From: Saccharothrix syringae
GTDB taxonomy: Bacteria > Actinomycetota > Actinomycetes > Mycobacteriales > Pseudonocardiaceae
NCBI RefSeq assembly: GCF_009498035.1
Contig: NZ_CP034550.1
Span: 5,332,001 to 5,396,000, forward strand
Length of the DNA: 64,000 bases
Reading direction: 5' to 3'
Below, in pieces: positions 43,301 through 49,998 of the stretch (position 1 is its first letter; each line of letters opens with the position of its first letter). A model generated the notes under the pieces. The model was not told the origin of the DNA, made no database searches, and was given only the letters and a program-made list of their open reading frames with translations. The position numbers and the translations under genes were made by a program.

Positions 43301-43437
43301 ACGGCGTCGCGGGAGGACAGCCCCAGCTCGGCCAGGGGTTGGTCGACGTCGACCTCGTCGCCGGGCAGGCCGGTGAGGTCCGCGACGCCGCGCACCAACC
43401 ACGCGCGGATTTCCGCCTCGGCGGTCATGCGGGCCAT
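37360..43437 (-). CDS. Pks13-like type I polyketide synthase: ACP-KS-AT-DH-KR-ACP-(vestigial carrier)-TE
   Basis: The 2025-residue single-module synthase has these domains in order. A loading ACP spans about 1-80 (ELGLSS at 37-42), and the KS follows (DTACSSS, Cys257; HGTGT and GHTE histidines present). The AT has GQSVGE, and RAGGHSP in place of the usual HAFHS/YASHS. The DH has HRVRGTAVLP and LLDPCLH. The KR has TGGLGGLG, then the catalytic Ser and YAAAN. The second ACP has GLDSLMAMRLRN. A carrier-like stretch without its phosphopantetheine Ser precedes the TE (GGWSFGG, GDHLSMVD). An N-terminal ACP plus C-terminal TE beside a fatty acyl-AMP ligase is the Pks13/FadD32 arrangement, but Pks13 lacks DH and KR. 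ATG 43437 has AAAGG upstream. It should extend a FAAL-loaded fatty acyl chain once and reduce and dehydrate it before release. Confidence 0.93.
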   Translation of the reverse strand: MARMTAEAEIRAWLVRGVADLTGLPGDEVDVDQPLAELGLSSRDAVVLAGALGEEVGTPLPATALYQHPTIARLARHLAGHLAAPEVGPAGPTPADGIAVVGVGCRLPGGVDGPERMWEFLRSGGDAIAPAPPDRWPGLPEGTPRFGGFLADVKGFDAEFFGISPHEAALVDPQQRLVLEVSWEALHHAGIAPDALRGTRTGVFVGISSGEHGAAQALDLDRVEPWTATGGALSIAANRLSYLLDLRGPSLAVDTACSSSLVALHHAGRSLRAGESDTAVVAGVNLLLGPAVTVAFHRAGLLAADGRCKPFDAAADGIARAEGCAVVVLKRLADARRDGDRVLAVVRGSAVNSDGRSNGLMAPNPRAQADLLRQAYAEAGVDPALVDYVEAHGTGTLLGDPIEAHALGEVLGGPLLLGSAKANFGHTESAAGLVGLVKVVLAIQRGEIPPSPHFHAPNPHVDFTGLRVVTAPTPWPRRSGRITAGVSSFGFGGTNAHVVLEEPPPAEPVAQPAGPAVLVVAGASEERVRRHAARLADWLDASGADPREVGATLARRRGREPRAAVVTGADRDAVVAGLRALPSGVRRVRPRAGAVWVFSGYGSGWAGMGQRLLAGEPVFAAAVDEVDRLLAPRSVRRLLEHPDEGLGNGQLALFGVQVALARLWESRGVRPAAVIGQSVGEVAAAVVAGALTLADAVLVMTTRARLLDAVDGAGGMAAVELAADEVDDPELSVAVHAAPRRCTVSGPADRVAALVDRVEAGGGTARLLPLRAGGHSPAVEPVLAELAERLRDVRGRSGAVPLYGTVLADPRQAPAFTAAYWTAHLRQPVRFTQAVSAALEDGHTAFLEVSPHPVALAAIAEHAPDLLLVGTLRRDDDEAFHDNLAQLHLHGLVRARGVTDVPTAPWLHREHWAAPRPRTAGHPLLGDHVELPDGTHAWQAEVGLDALPWLGDHRVRGTAVLPGAAYVEIALAAGALVAGGPVAVRDVEFEALLPLGEPVRLSTTLRDGRVEVHARTGDGWVRHAVATVVGTTPPEGAGVVHSGLEPVALYERLTEAGMEYGPAFRGVLEARAGRGVASCLLRRPDGPDRAWRLPPTLLDPCLHALAAAALGLGVDGPCLPVGIGAVRVHGDPRRADRCSAVVAEGDGGLTGSVWLHDDAGALLAEVLDVRVRPVAAALPLLEARWERHDLPARGGGPRRWLVVGGDLGVAAALAAAGHRVTTDPDADTDGVVFVPRDGLAQDLVRLAGLAHGARRLWVVTRGAAAVLDGERGVPERAALRGAVRVLAFERPGLRASVVDVDDLAVLAGELGADPDDDEVAWRRGERYSARLRPVVPGGAGGPVVRAGAYVVTGGLGGLGRVVARWLVERGATRVVLSGRREPSAGVPAEVAAPGGGAGAEVLVVTGDVAGPGVAERLVAAATAGGVELRGVVHAAGVLADAPVDRLDPEDVRRVLRPKVDGALRLHEATAGHALDWFVLFSSAAALLGSPGQLAYAAANAWLDAFARDRQAAGLPATSIGFGAWSRVGLARDNANPLLRPISPAEGVAAVEALVRSGRAVTGVARFDPRTAVELFPRLARRPFLEGFVRAGAEEGGGDRLTAIVARVLGAAPDPDAPLTSLGLDSLMAMRLRNAVEHELGAELPVALLLRGASLADLARHLDRELEPEPSRGPDHEPAAPRVGPRDATERWLFGLCARVLGRRDFGVHDEFDGPLDRLVALVRERVPGADPAGALRGARTVEAMAEVLRGRFEGAGGPVRVLRAGGSRRPLHLFHPAGGPTSVYQPLVELLPDRPCWGYERVDGLPDVPARARRYAELVRAAQPEGPYVLGGWSFGGCLAHEVACRLLDDGHEVELVVMVDTVRPLPAPDVSPADLVRHRFERYLAHVERVYGAVVELPWGALAGLGDEAQVDAVLDALVVAGVGISPGALRHQRTSYLDARAAERYEPRHFPGRVVFYRATERETLTTVLDPRYLRRQEDDDLGWADACGSLEVVPVPGDHLSMVDPPNVAVLAGHLRCVLDRG

Positions 43438-43553
43438 GGGAGAACCTTTCGGGATTTTTGCGCGAAGCGCGACGGAGTGCGACCGATCGTGACCGTCCAC
43501 TGTGCCGTTAACAATAGTCCGTTCGGGTTAAACGGGGTTGCTGGACGTAGTCG
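43438..43553. other. AT-richer divergent promoter region, PKS side
   Basis: The 242-base gap between the PKS and FAAL genes is markedly less GC-rich than its surroundings. The FAAL promoter is at 43554-43582. The PKS promoter should lie on the minus strand around 43500-43540 (ACTATTGTTAAC region), but I could not match a convincing -35. Confidence 0.4.
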
Positions 43554-43582
43554 TTGACAGTTCTTGTACTCGTGGGTAGCTT
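43554..43582 (+). promoter_or_regulatory. Housekeeping-type promoter of the FAAL gene
   Basis: TTGACA (43554-43559), exactly 17 bases, then TAGCTT (43577-43582). This is the best sigma-70-like promoter match on the plus strand here. Transcription would start near 43589, leaving a leader of about 90 bases before the ATG at 43680. Confidence 0.75.
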
Positions 43583-43679
43583 CCGACCTCGACATGTGCT
43601 CGAAAGACACGGAAAAACTTGTGTCGAACGCACAAAAGTTATTTCTGGATTTGTGGTACCCAGGGAAAAGAGGCTGGTC

Positions 43680-45344
43680 ATGACGGTCGCATTGACCAGG
43701 ACGGGCACGGTCGTCGACGCCGTCCGGCGTTGGGCGGTGGAACGCGGGAACAGCACCGCGTTCACGTTTGTCGACCATGACCTGGACCCGCTCGGGGTGT
43801 CGGTGTCGATCACCTGGGCGGAACTCGACGCGCGCGCCCGGGGCGTGGCATTCGAGCTGCGGAAAAGGTGTTCCGCCGGTGATCGCGCGGTGCTCCTGCT
43901 GCCGCAGGGGATCGACTACGTGGTGGCGTTCGTCGGCTGCCTGTACGCCGACGTGCTCGCCGTGCCGCTGTTCCCGCCCACCGGCGACGGCCACCGCGAC
44001 CGCCTCGACGGCGTGCTGCGGGACTGCGCCCCCCGCGTCGCCCTCACCGCCGCCCCGGTGCCGCTCGACCTGGACGTGGTGGTGGTCGGCCGCGTGCCGC
44101 CGGGCACCGCGCCCCTGCCCCCGTGGCCCTCCGGCGGCCCCGCCTACCTCCAGTACACCTCCGGCTCCACCCGCACCCCGGCCGGCGTCGTGGTGACCGA
44201 CCGGAACTTCCGGGTCAACGTGGGCCAGGCGCTCACCGCCTACGACCTCGCCGACGCGACCGCGACCCCGGTCAGCTGGCTGCCCCTGTTCCACGACATG
44301 GGGCTGGTGCTGGGCGTCGGCGTGGCCCTGACCACCGGCGCCGAGGCGGTGCTGATGGACCCGCTGGCGTTCCTCTACCGGCCGTCCCGGTGGCTGCGCG
44401 CCATGCACGGCAGGCGGGGCGTCATCACCGCCGCGCCCAACTTCGCCTACGACCTGTGCGCGCACCGGGTCCCCGAGGCGGACCGGGCGGACCTGGACCT
44501 GTCCGGCGTGGTCGCGATGGTCAACGGCAGCGAACCGGTGCGGGCGGGCACCCTGGCGCGGTTCCAGGCCGCCTTCGCACCGTGCGGCCTGCGCCCCGAC
44601 GCCCAGCGCCCCTCCTACGGCCTGGCCGAGGCCACCGTGTTCGTCACCGCCGCCGACGGCCCGGCCACCGCGTCGTTCGACCGGGAGGCGCTGTCGCACG
44701 GGCGCGCCGAACCCCAGGACGACCCCGCGCGGGCCACCGTGCTGGTCGACTGCGGCGCGCCGGTGGACCAGCACGTGGCCGTCGTCGACCCCGTCACCGG
44801 CGAACCCGTCGCCGACGACCGCGTCGGCGAGATCTGGGTCTGCGGCGACAACGTCTCACCGGGCTACTGGTCCGGCCGCACCGGCTTCGGCGCGGAGCTG
44901 GAGGCCCCCGGACTGCCGCGCGGCCCGTGGCTGCGCACCGGCGACCTGGGCGTCCTGCACGGCGGCGGGCTGTACGTGGCGGGCCGGATCAAGGACCTGA
45001 TCGTCATCGACGGGCGCAACCACTACCCGCAGGACGTCGAGGCGGTGGCGGAGCGGGCGGACGAGGTCATCCGGCGCGGGCACGTGGCCGCCTTCGCGGT
45101 GCCCTCGGACGACGGTGAGGCGCTCGTGGTGGTCGCCGAGCGGAGCGCCAGGTCGCCGCGCGACGCCGTCGACCAGGCGCGGGTGCGCAACCGGGTCCGG
45201 GCGGCCGTGGCCCGCCACCACGACGTGCGGGTGCGCGACGTGCTGGTCGTCGAACCCGGCTCGGTGCCCCGCACGTCCAGCGGCAAGCTGTCCCGAGCCG
45301 CCTGCCGCGACCGCTACCTGGCCGGCCTGCTGCCCGCGTCGTGA
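43680..45344 (+). CDS. Fatty acyl-AMP ligase (FAAL, FadD32-like)
   Basis: The 554-residue adenylating enzyme shows FAAL features. They include LQYTSGSTRTPAGVVV (P-loop), SWLPLFHDMGLVLGVG and the adenylate-binding SYGLAEATVFV. The hinge and C-terminal lid are LRTGDLGVLHGGGLYVAGRIKDLIVIDGRNHYPQDVE and SSGKLSRAACR (first as a pattern). Such enzymes activate fatty acids as acyl-AMP and load them onto a carrier protein, here most likely the N-terminal ACP of the divergent PKS. ATG 43680 follows AGAGG. Near-identical 36-base repeats span its stop codon. Confidence 0.92.
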   Translation: MTVALTRTGTVVDAVRRWAVERGNSTAFTFVDHDLDPLGVSVSITWAELDARARGVAFELRKRCSAGDRAVLLLPQGIDYVVAFVGCLYADVLAVPLFPPTGDGHRDRLDGVLRDCAPRVALTAAPVPLDLDVVVVGRVPPGTAPLPPWPSGGPAYLQYTSGSTRTPAGVVVTDRNFRVNVGQALTAYDLADATATPVSWLPLFHDMGLVLGVGVALTTGAEAVLMDPLAFLYRPSRWLRAMHGRRGVITAAPNFAYDLCAHRVPEADRADLDLSGVVAMVNGSEPVRAGTLARFQAAFAPCGLRPDAQRPSYGLAEATVFVTAADGPATASFDREALSHGRAEPQDDPARATVLVDCGAPVDQHVAVVDPVTGEPVADDRVGEIWVCGDNVSPGYWSGRTGFGAELEAPGLPRGPWLRTGDLGVLHGGGLYVAGRIKDLIVIDGRNHYPQDVEAVAERADEVIRRGHVAAFAVPSDDGEALVVVAERSARSPRDAVDQARVRNRVRAAVARHHDVRVRDVLVVEPGSVPRTSSGKLSRAACRDRYLAGLLPAS

Positions 45345-45443
45345 ACGGCGGACCGCCCAAGCCCCGACACCTCGCGGGTTGAGCCCGCTGCGCGTGCCGC
45401 CTACGACGCGTCGTGAACGGCGGACCGCTCAAACCCCGACACC
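45336..45443 (+). repeat. Direct 36-bp repeats at the FAAL-esterase junction
   Basis: The segment starting GCGTCGTGAACGGCGGACCG occurs at 45336-45371 and again at 45408-45443 with two differences, a period of 72. The first copy contains the FAAL stop codon, and the second ends just before the esterase ribosome site. It looks like a local duplication that lengthened the spacer. Confidence 0.8.
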
Positions 45444-45456
45444 CCTGGGAGAACCC

Positions 45457-46422
45457 GTGTTCCGCACCCTGCTCCTGGCCGTCACCACCACCCTCACCAC
45501 CACCGCCCTGCTCACCGCCCCCGTCGCCCACGCCACCCCCGACATCCCGGCCGACGACGGCGCCCGCATCACCGACGAGCGCCGACCGGCCCCCCGCACC
45601 GTCGACCTCACCATCTCCTCACCCGCCGTCGGCGGCGCCGTGCCGGTCCGCGTCCTCACCCCGCCGAACTGGTCCCCGACCGCCAACCGCACCTGGCCGG
45701 TCCTCTACCTCCTCCAGGGCGTCGGCGACGACTACACCTCCTGGACCCGCGAAACCGACGTCGAAGAGCTGAGCGCCGACACCGACGTGCTGGTCGTGAT
45801 GCCCGACGCGGGTCGCGCGGGCTGGTACACCGACTGGTACAACGACGGCCGGGGCGGCACGCCGAAGTGGGAGACCTTCCACACCACCGAGCTGCTCCAG
45901 CTCATCGAGCGCAACTACCGCGGCAGCACCACCAGGTCGGTCGCCGGGCTGTCCGCGGGCGGCACGGGCGCGCTCAACTACGCGGCCAAGCACCCCGGCC
46001 TGTTCCGCGCCGCCGCCTCCTACAGCGGCCTGCTGTCCACGCAGTTCATCGGCGTCCCCCAGTTCATCTACACCACCGTGCTGCGCGAGGGTCTCGACCC
46101 GTTCGGCCCGTGGGGCCGCGAGGCGCTGGTGCCGCAGGTCTGGTCCGCCAACAACCCGAAGTCCCTGGCCGAGGCCCTGCGCGGCACCCAGCTCTACGTC
46201 TCCTTCGGCAACGGCTTCAAGGGCCCGCTGGACACGAGCTGGCTCACCCTGGACCCGTTCGAGACGATCGTCGGCACGACCGCGCCGGACTTCGTCGCCC
46301 GCGTCCGCCAGCTCGGCATCCCGATCACCGTCAACGCCTACGGCGGCGGCACGCACACCTGGAAGTACTGGCAGCGCGAGCTGCACGCGTCCTGGCCGAT
46401 GCTGGTCTCCGCGCTCCGGTGA
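45457..46422 (+). CDS. Secreted antigen 85-like / esterase D-type alpha/beta hydrolase
   Basis: The 321-residue protein starts at a GTG with GGGAGAA upstream and carries a signal peptide ending VAHATPD. The mature part is an esterase of the Ag85/S-formylglutathione-hydrolase-like family. It shows VLYLLQGVGDDYTSW, VVMPDAGRAGWYTDWYN, the nucleophile elbow VAGLSAGGTGALNYA with Ser, a late Asp/Glu region and GGGTHTWKYWQRELH with the catalytic His. In mycobacteria the homologous Ag85 proteins transfer mycoloyl chains. Here it follows the FAAL in the same direction and overlaps the exporter gene by 4 bases, so it may handle the PKS lipid outside the membrane. Actual acyl substrate unknown. Confidence 0.85.
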   Translation: MFRTLLLAVTTTLTTTALLTAPVAHATPDIPADDGARITDERRPAPRTVDLTISSPAVGGAVPVRVLTPPNWSPTANRTWPVLYLLQGVGDDYTSWTRETDVEELSADTDVLVVMPDAGRAGWYTDWYNDGRGGTPKWETFHTTELLQLIERNYRGSTTRSVAGLSAGGTGALNYAAKHPGLFRAAASYSGLLSTQFIGVPQFIYTTVLREGLDPFGPWGREALVPQVWSANNPKSLAEALRGTQLYVSFGNGFKGPLDTSWLTLDPFETIVGTTAPDFVARVRQLGIPITVNAYGGGTHTWKYWQRELHASWPMLVSALR

Positions 46423-47756
46423 ACCCGGTCGTCCTGCTCGCCTGCGTCGCGGGGTTCCTCACCGCGCTGGACAACAACGTCCTCATGGTCGCCCTGCCCA
46501 CCATCGGTGACGACCTCGGCCTGACCACCCACGACCTCCAGTGGGCCGTGGTCGGCTACATGCTGGTGTTCGCGAGCCTGATGGTGGCCGCGGGCGCGGC
46601 GGGGGACCGGTTCGGGCCGCGGCGGGTGCTCCTGGCGGGCCTGCTCGGGTTCGCGGTGGCCTCGCTGGGCTGCGGCACCGCGGGCAGCGGGTGGGAGCTG
46701 TCGCTGTGGCGGGCGGTCCAGGGCGCGGGCGCGGCGGCGATCGTGCCCACCGGGCTGGCCGTGCTGCGCACCGGGCTCGACGAGCGCGGCAGGCGGGCGG
46801 GCATCGCGGCGTGGACGGCGGCCCTGGCGGTGGCGCTCGCGGTCGGGCCCGCGCTGGGCGGGCTGCTCGCCGAGGCCGCGCACTGGCGGTGGATCTTCCT
46901 GGGCAACGTCCCGGTGTGCGCGGCGGCGGCGCTGCTGGCGCACCGGGTGCTGCCCGACCGCCGGGGCGCGGCACCGCTGCCGGTCCGCTCCACGCTGGCG
47001 TTGACGGCCGCGGTGTTCGCGGTGACGGCCGCCGTGCTCGGCGTGGGGCTCGCGCTCGTGCCGGCCGTGGTCGCCTGCCTGGTGTTCCGGCGGGTCGAGC
47101 GGTCGGCGGCGCACCCGCTGTTCCCGCCCGGGGTGGTGCGCGGGCCGTTCGCCGCGGGCGTGGCCGCGCAGGCGCTGTGGGGCCTGGCGGTCAGCGGCGC
47201 GCTGTTCGTGCTGCCGCTGCACCTGCACCGCGCCGAGGGCTTCACGCCGCTGGGCACCGGCCTGTTCTTCGTGCCCGCCGCGCTGGCCGTGGTCGCCGGG
47301 GCGCCGGCGGTGCCGTTGCTGGTCGCCCGGTTCGGCGCGGCCCGCACGGCGGGCGCCGGCCTGGTCGCGGTGACCGCCGGGCTGGCGGTCCTGCCGGTCG
47401 TGCCGGTGCCCGGGGTGCTCGCCTGCCTGGTGCTCGTCGGTCTCGGCTCGGCCCTGACCACCCCGCTGACCACGACCGCGCTGGACGCCGCCGACGAGCG
47501 GCTGGCCGGGGTGGCCTCGGCGGCGGTCACCGCGAGCCGCGAGCTGGCCGGCGCCCTCGGCGTCGCGCTGGTCGGCCTGGCGTTCACCGCCGCCGGGCTC
47601 GCCGCGGCGGTGTGGGTGGCCGCCGCGGCGACGGCCCTGGCGCTGCCGCTCAGCCGTTCGGGCAGGTGTCGCGGTACTCGGAGATCGCCGGGTCCGGCAC
47701 CGGTGCCGGGCACAGGAACTGCTCGTAGCGGACGTCGTCGTCGACGAACCGCTTGA
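46419..47756 (+). CDS. MFS exporter (EmrB/QacA-like drug:H+ antiporter family)
   Basis: The 445-residue protein has at least 12 membrane helices. Motifs include FLTALDNNVLMVALPTIG in helix 1, GDRFGPRRVLLAG in the 2-3 loop (MFS motif A) and ALAVGPALGGLLAE (motif C of drug antiporters). GTG 46419 overlaps the esterase stop, so it is translationally coupled to the FAAL-esterase transcript and may export the cluster product. Its last about 35 codons are basic and Pro-rich and lie opposite the 3' end of the convergent cutinase gene, a 107-base overlap. Confidence 0.88.
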   Translation: MNPVVLLACVAGFLTALDNNVLMVALPTIGDDLGLTTHDLQWAVVGYMLVFASLMVAAGAAGDRFGPRRVLLAGLLGFAVASLGCGTAGSGWELSLWRAVQGAGAAAIVPTGLAVLRTGLDERGRRAGIAAWTAALAVALAVGPALGGLLAEAAHWRWIFLGNVPVCAAAALLAHRVLPDRRGAAPLPVRSTLALTAAVFAVTAAVLGVGLALVPAVVACLVFRRVERSAAHPLFPPGVVRGPFAAGVAAQALWGLAVSGALFVLPLHLHRAEGFTPLGTGLFFVPAALAVVAGAPAVPLLVARFGAARTAGAGLVAVTAGLAVLPVVPVPGVLACLVLVGLGSALTTPLTTTALDAADERLAGVASAAVTASRELAGALGVALVGLAFTAAGLAAAVWVAAAATALALPLSRSGRCRGTRRSPGPAPVPGTGTARSGRRRRRTA

Positions 47757-48519
47757 GCCAGGAAATGCTCAGCCGCGCGATGGTGGTGTGCGGTGAGTTG
47801 GTGACGAAGTGGTCGCCGCCGCGGATTTCCAGGTACGCCTTGTCCGGGGTCGACGGCAGCGACTGGTAGAACGGTTCGGAGTGCAGGGAGACGGGCGCGA
47901 TGAGGTCGTTCTCCGCGCCGACCACGAGCGTCGGCACCCGGTTGGTCGACCAGTTCCCGTTGAGGTCCCACCCGGCCAGCGGGATCGCCGCCCGGAGGGC
48001 GGGCCGGTCGCGGGCCGCCTCCAGCGCCCCGCCGCCGCCCATCGAGTGCCCCATCACGGCCGTGCGCGACGCGTCGATCCGGGAGCGCACGGGGCTCGCC
48101 GCGGTGAGGTAGTCGAGGGCGGCCAGCAGCTGGTCGCCGCGGGCGTCGGGGAAGTCGAGCGGGCCGTTGGTGTCGATCGTGATCACCACGAACCCCCGGG
48201 ACGCCAACCGCGGCCCGTACCAGGAGATCGCGGACTGCGACTCGGTGAACCCGGGCGCGACGGCCACCGCGCCGAACGTGCCCTCGGCGGTGCTGGTCGG
48301 GTAGTGGATCGTGCCGCCGCCGAACCGGCCGCCGGCCTGGGCCGCCGTCACGGTGGCCGTGGCGACGGCGAACGGGCCCAGCGGCGCGTCCACGCCCTGC
48401 CGCGTGGGTGCGGGTCCGCGCTCGTGGGGGTTGGCGGCCGCGTGGGCCGGCGTCGCGACCGCGGTGCCCGCCAGGGCGAGCACCGCGGCGACTGCTGCTC
48501 TCTTCGTCAAGGGTCGCAC
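47650..48519 (-). CDS. Secreted cutinase/polyester hydrolase of the actinomycete PET-hydrolase type
   Basis: The 289-residue protein has a signal peptide (cleavage near PAHAAANP) and a mature part that begins NPHERGPAPT, like Thermobifida cutinases. The catalytic triad is in place: Ser in MGHSMGGGGAL, Asp in VVGAENDLIAP, His in GGDHFVTN. The oxyanion loop is APGFTE, where related enzymes have PGYTG, and the Trp-containing loop is AGWDLNGNW. The C-terminal Cys pair (FLCPAP...DTCPNG) matches the conserved disulfide. It should hydrolyse cutin, triglycerides and short polyesters; PET activity is possible but not shown by sequence. It converges with the MFS gene. Confidence 0.92.
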   Translation of the reverse strand: MRPLTKRAAVAAVLALAGTAVATPAHAAANPHERGPAPTRQGVDAPLGPFAVATATVTAAQAGGRFGGGTIHYPTSTAEGTFGAVAVAPGFTESQSAISWYGPRLASRGFVVITIDTNGPLDFPDARGDQLLAALDYLTAASPVRSRIDASRTAVMGHSMGGGGALEAARDRPALRAAIPLAGWDLNGNWSTNRVPTLVVGAENDLIAPVSLHSEPFYQSLPSTPDKAYLEIRGGDHFVTNSPHTTIARLSISWLKRFVDDDVRYEQFLCPAPVPDPAISEYRDTCPNG

Positions 48520-48695
48520 GTCGTCGTACTCCCTGCTCGAAACCGAAAGACGGCGGAATGGTTGGACGATAACGTGCGAACGCTTTTCTGGGGAGCCCCG
48601 AATATTTTGTCACGCGGTTGACCGCGAGGGCTTCGGGAATGTGTGCGCCCTGGCGCGTTTTGTGGAAATCCGCGCAAAATTTCCCGGTTCTCCGC

Positions 48696-49814
48696 CTATT
48701 CGAAGAACTTCAGGCCCCACCCGGTGTCCGAGGTCGCGCCCGGGACGTTGGCGCGGCGGTAGGTCGTGTTGCCCCACCAGGTGAACGTGCCGGTGTACCA
48801 GTAGCGGTTGTCCCAGTGGTAGGGCGTGCCCTTGGCCACCGCGTGGTAGACCAGCGGGAACCGCGGACCGGCCGGCGGGCTCGTCGCGATGTCGCCGTCG
48901 AGCAACACGAACGAGTGGTGGCCCGGCCCGTTGACGTACAGGGTCGGGTCCCAGCCGGTCATCATGGTGGCCCGGTTGGAGCCGAACAGGCAGCCGTTGG
49001 ACTTGTACCAGTCCCACACGTGGGTCGGGTCGCCGCCGGCGCGCAGCCGCAGGTCCGCCAGGCAGTACTGCTCGCTCCAGCTGCCGTTGGCCGAGTACAC
49101 GACGTGCAGCCGGCCGTCGGGGTCCTTGATGACCTCGGGCGCCTCGTTGATGAACGGGTCGCCGACCACCCGCTCCCACGGCTCGCGCGGCTGCGAGATG
49201 ACGTGGCGGTCGCCCACCGGCGTGAGCGGGTCGGACATGCGGGTGATGTAGAGGTTCTGCTCGACGTTGGTGGTGCACTCCCAGCCCGACCAGATGAAGT
49301 AGCGCTGACCGTTGAACGTCACCGGGACGCCGTCGATGGCCCACCGGTCACCGGGCAGGGCGAGCCGGACCTCGCCGGTGTAGCCGGAGTCCGGCGAGGC
49401 CGAGCTGATCGCGTACATGCGGTGCGCCGCGTCGTCGCCGGCCGTGAAGTAGATGTGGTACCGGCCGCCGTCGCGGACGATCTCGGGCGCCCACACCGAG
49501 CCCAGGCCGCGCGCGTCCCGCCACACCAGGCGCGCGGGCGCGGCGGCCAGGCCGTCCGGGGAGGACGCCTGGCGGACCTGGATGCCGCCACCGCCCACCT
49601 GGGCCGAGATGTAGGTGCCGCCGACGCGGATCACGCTCGGGTCGGCGGCGCGCAGGGTGGTGCGCCCCAGTGCGGAGACCGCGCAGTCGTCCGGTGCGAC
49701 CGGTTCGACACCGAGGGCCGGCGGCGCGGGAAGGACGAGTGCGGCGGCGATGGCTGCCGCGAGCCGCCTGAGCCTGGTCGGGAACGTGCGCCGGGTGCCG
49801 GAGGACGAGCGCAT
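48696..49814 (-). CDS. Secreted glycoside hydrolase family 43-like enzyme
   Basis: The 372-residue protein starts at ATG 49814 (AAGGAG upstream) with a signal peptide ending PPALGVEP. The beta-propeller residues of GH43 are visible: Asp in AADPSVIRVGGTY (general base), Asp in AIDGVPVTFNG (pKa modulator) and Glu in FINEAPEVIKDPDG (general acid). Members act on arabinan, arabinoxylan or xylan side chains. Fine specificity cannot be told. Four cysteines in the mature part may form disulfides. Transcribed away from the phosphotransferase gene. Confidence 0.88.
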   Translation of the reverse strand: MRSSSGTRRTFPTRLRRLAAAIAAALVLPAPPALGVEPVAPDDCAVSALGRTTLRAADPSVIRVGGTYISAQVGGGGIQVRQASSPDGLAAAPARLVWRDARGLGSVWAPEIVRDGGRYHIYFTAGDDAAHRMYAISSASPDSGYTGEVRLALPGDRWAIDGVPVTFNGQRYFIWSGWECTTNVEQNLYITRMSDPLTPVGDRHVISQPREPWERVVGDPFINEAPEVIKDPDGRLHVVYSANGSWSEQYCLADLRLRAGGDPTHVWDWYKSNGCLFGSNRATMMTGWDPTLYVNGPGHHSFVLLDGDIATSPPAGPRFPLVYHAVAKGTPYHWDNRYWYTGTFTWWGNTTYRRANVPGATSDTGWGLKFFE

Positions 49815-49998
49815 GGGACTCCTTGCGGTGCGGGGAACCGGGCAGTGGCGCAGGGGGCCACGCGCGACCGCACACCCTCCGGCGGCTGTGGGCCTCGACG
49901 GTTCGCGCGACAACGAACGCTACATAGTCCGACGAAGTACAACAACGGGGCGCGGCGAACCACCCATGCGCACCACCCGCCCCTGGCATGATCGGATC

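Noticed and set aside
36058..43557. 2499-codon open frame on the plus strand
   Set aside because: Antisense shadow of the PKS and upstream genes; very high GC leaves stops rare, and the translation is Arg/Pro/His-rich with no domain.
49815..49998. Rifamycin-associated element upstream of the phosphotransferase gene
   Set aside because: I found no matching palindrome in the gap.
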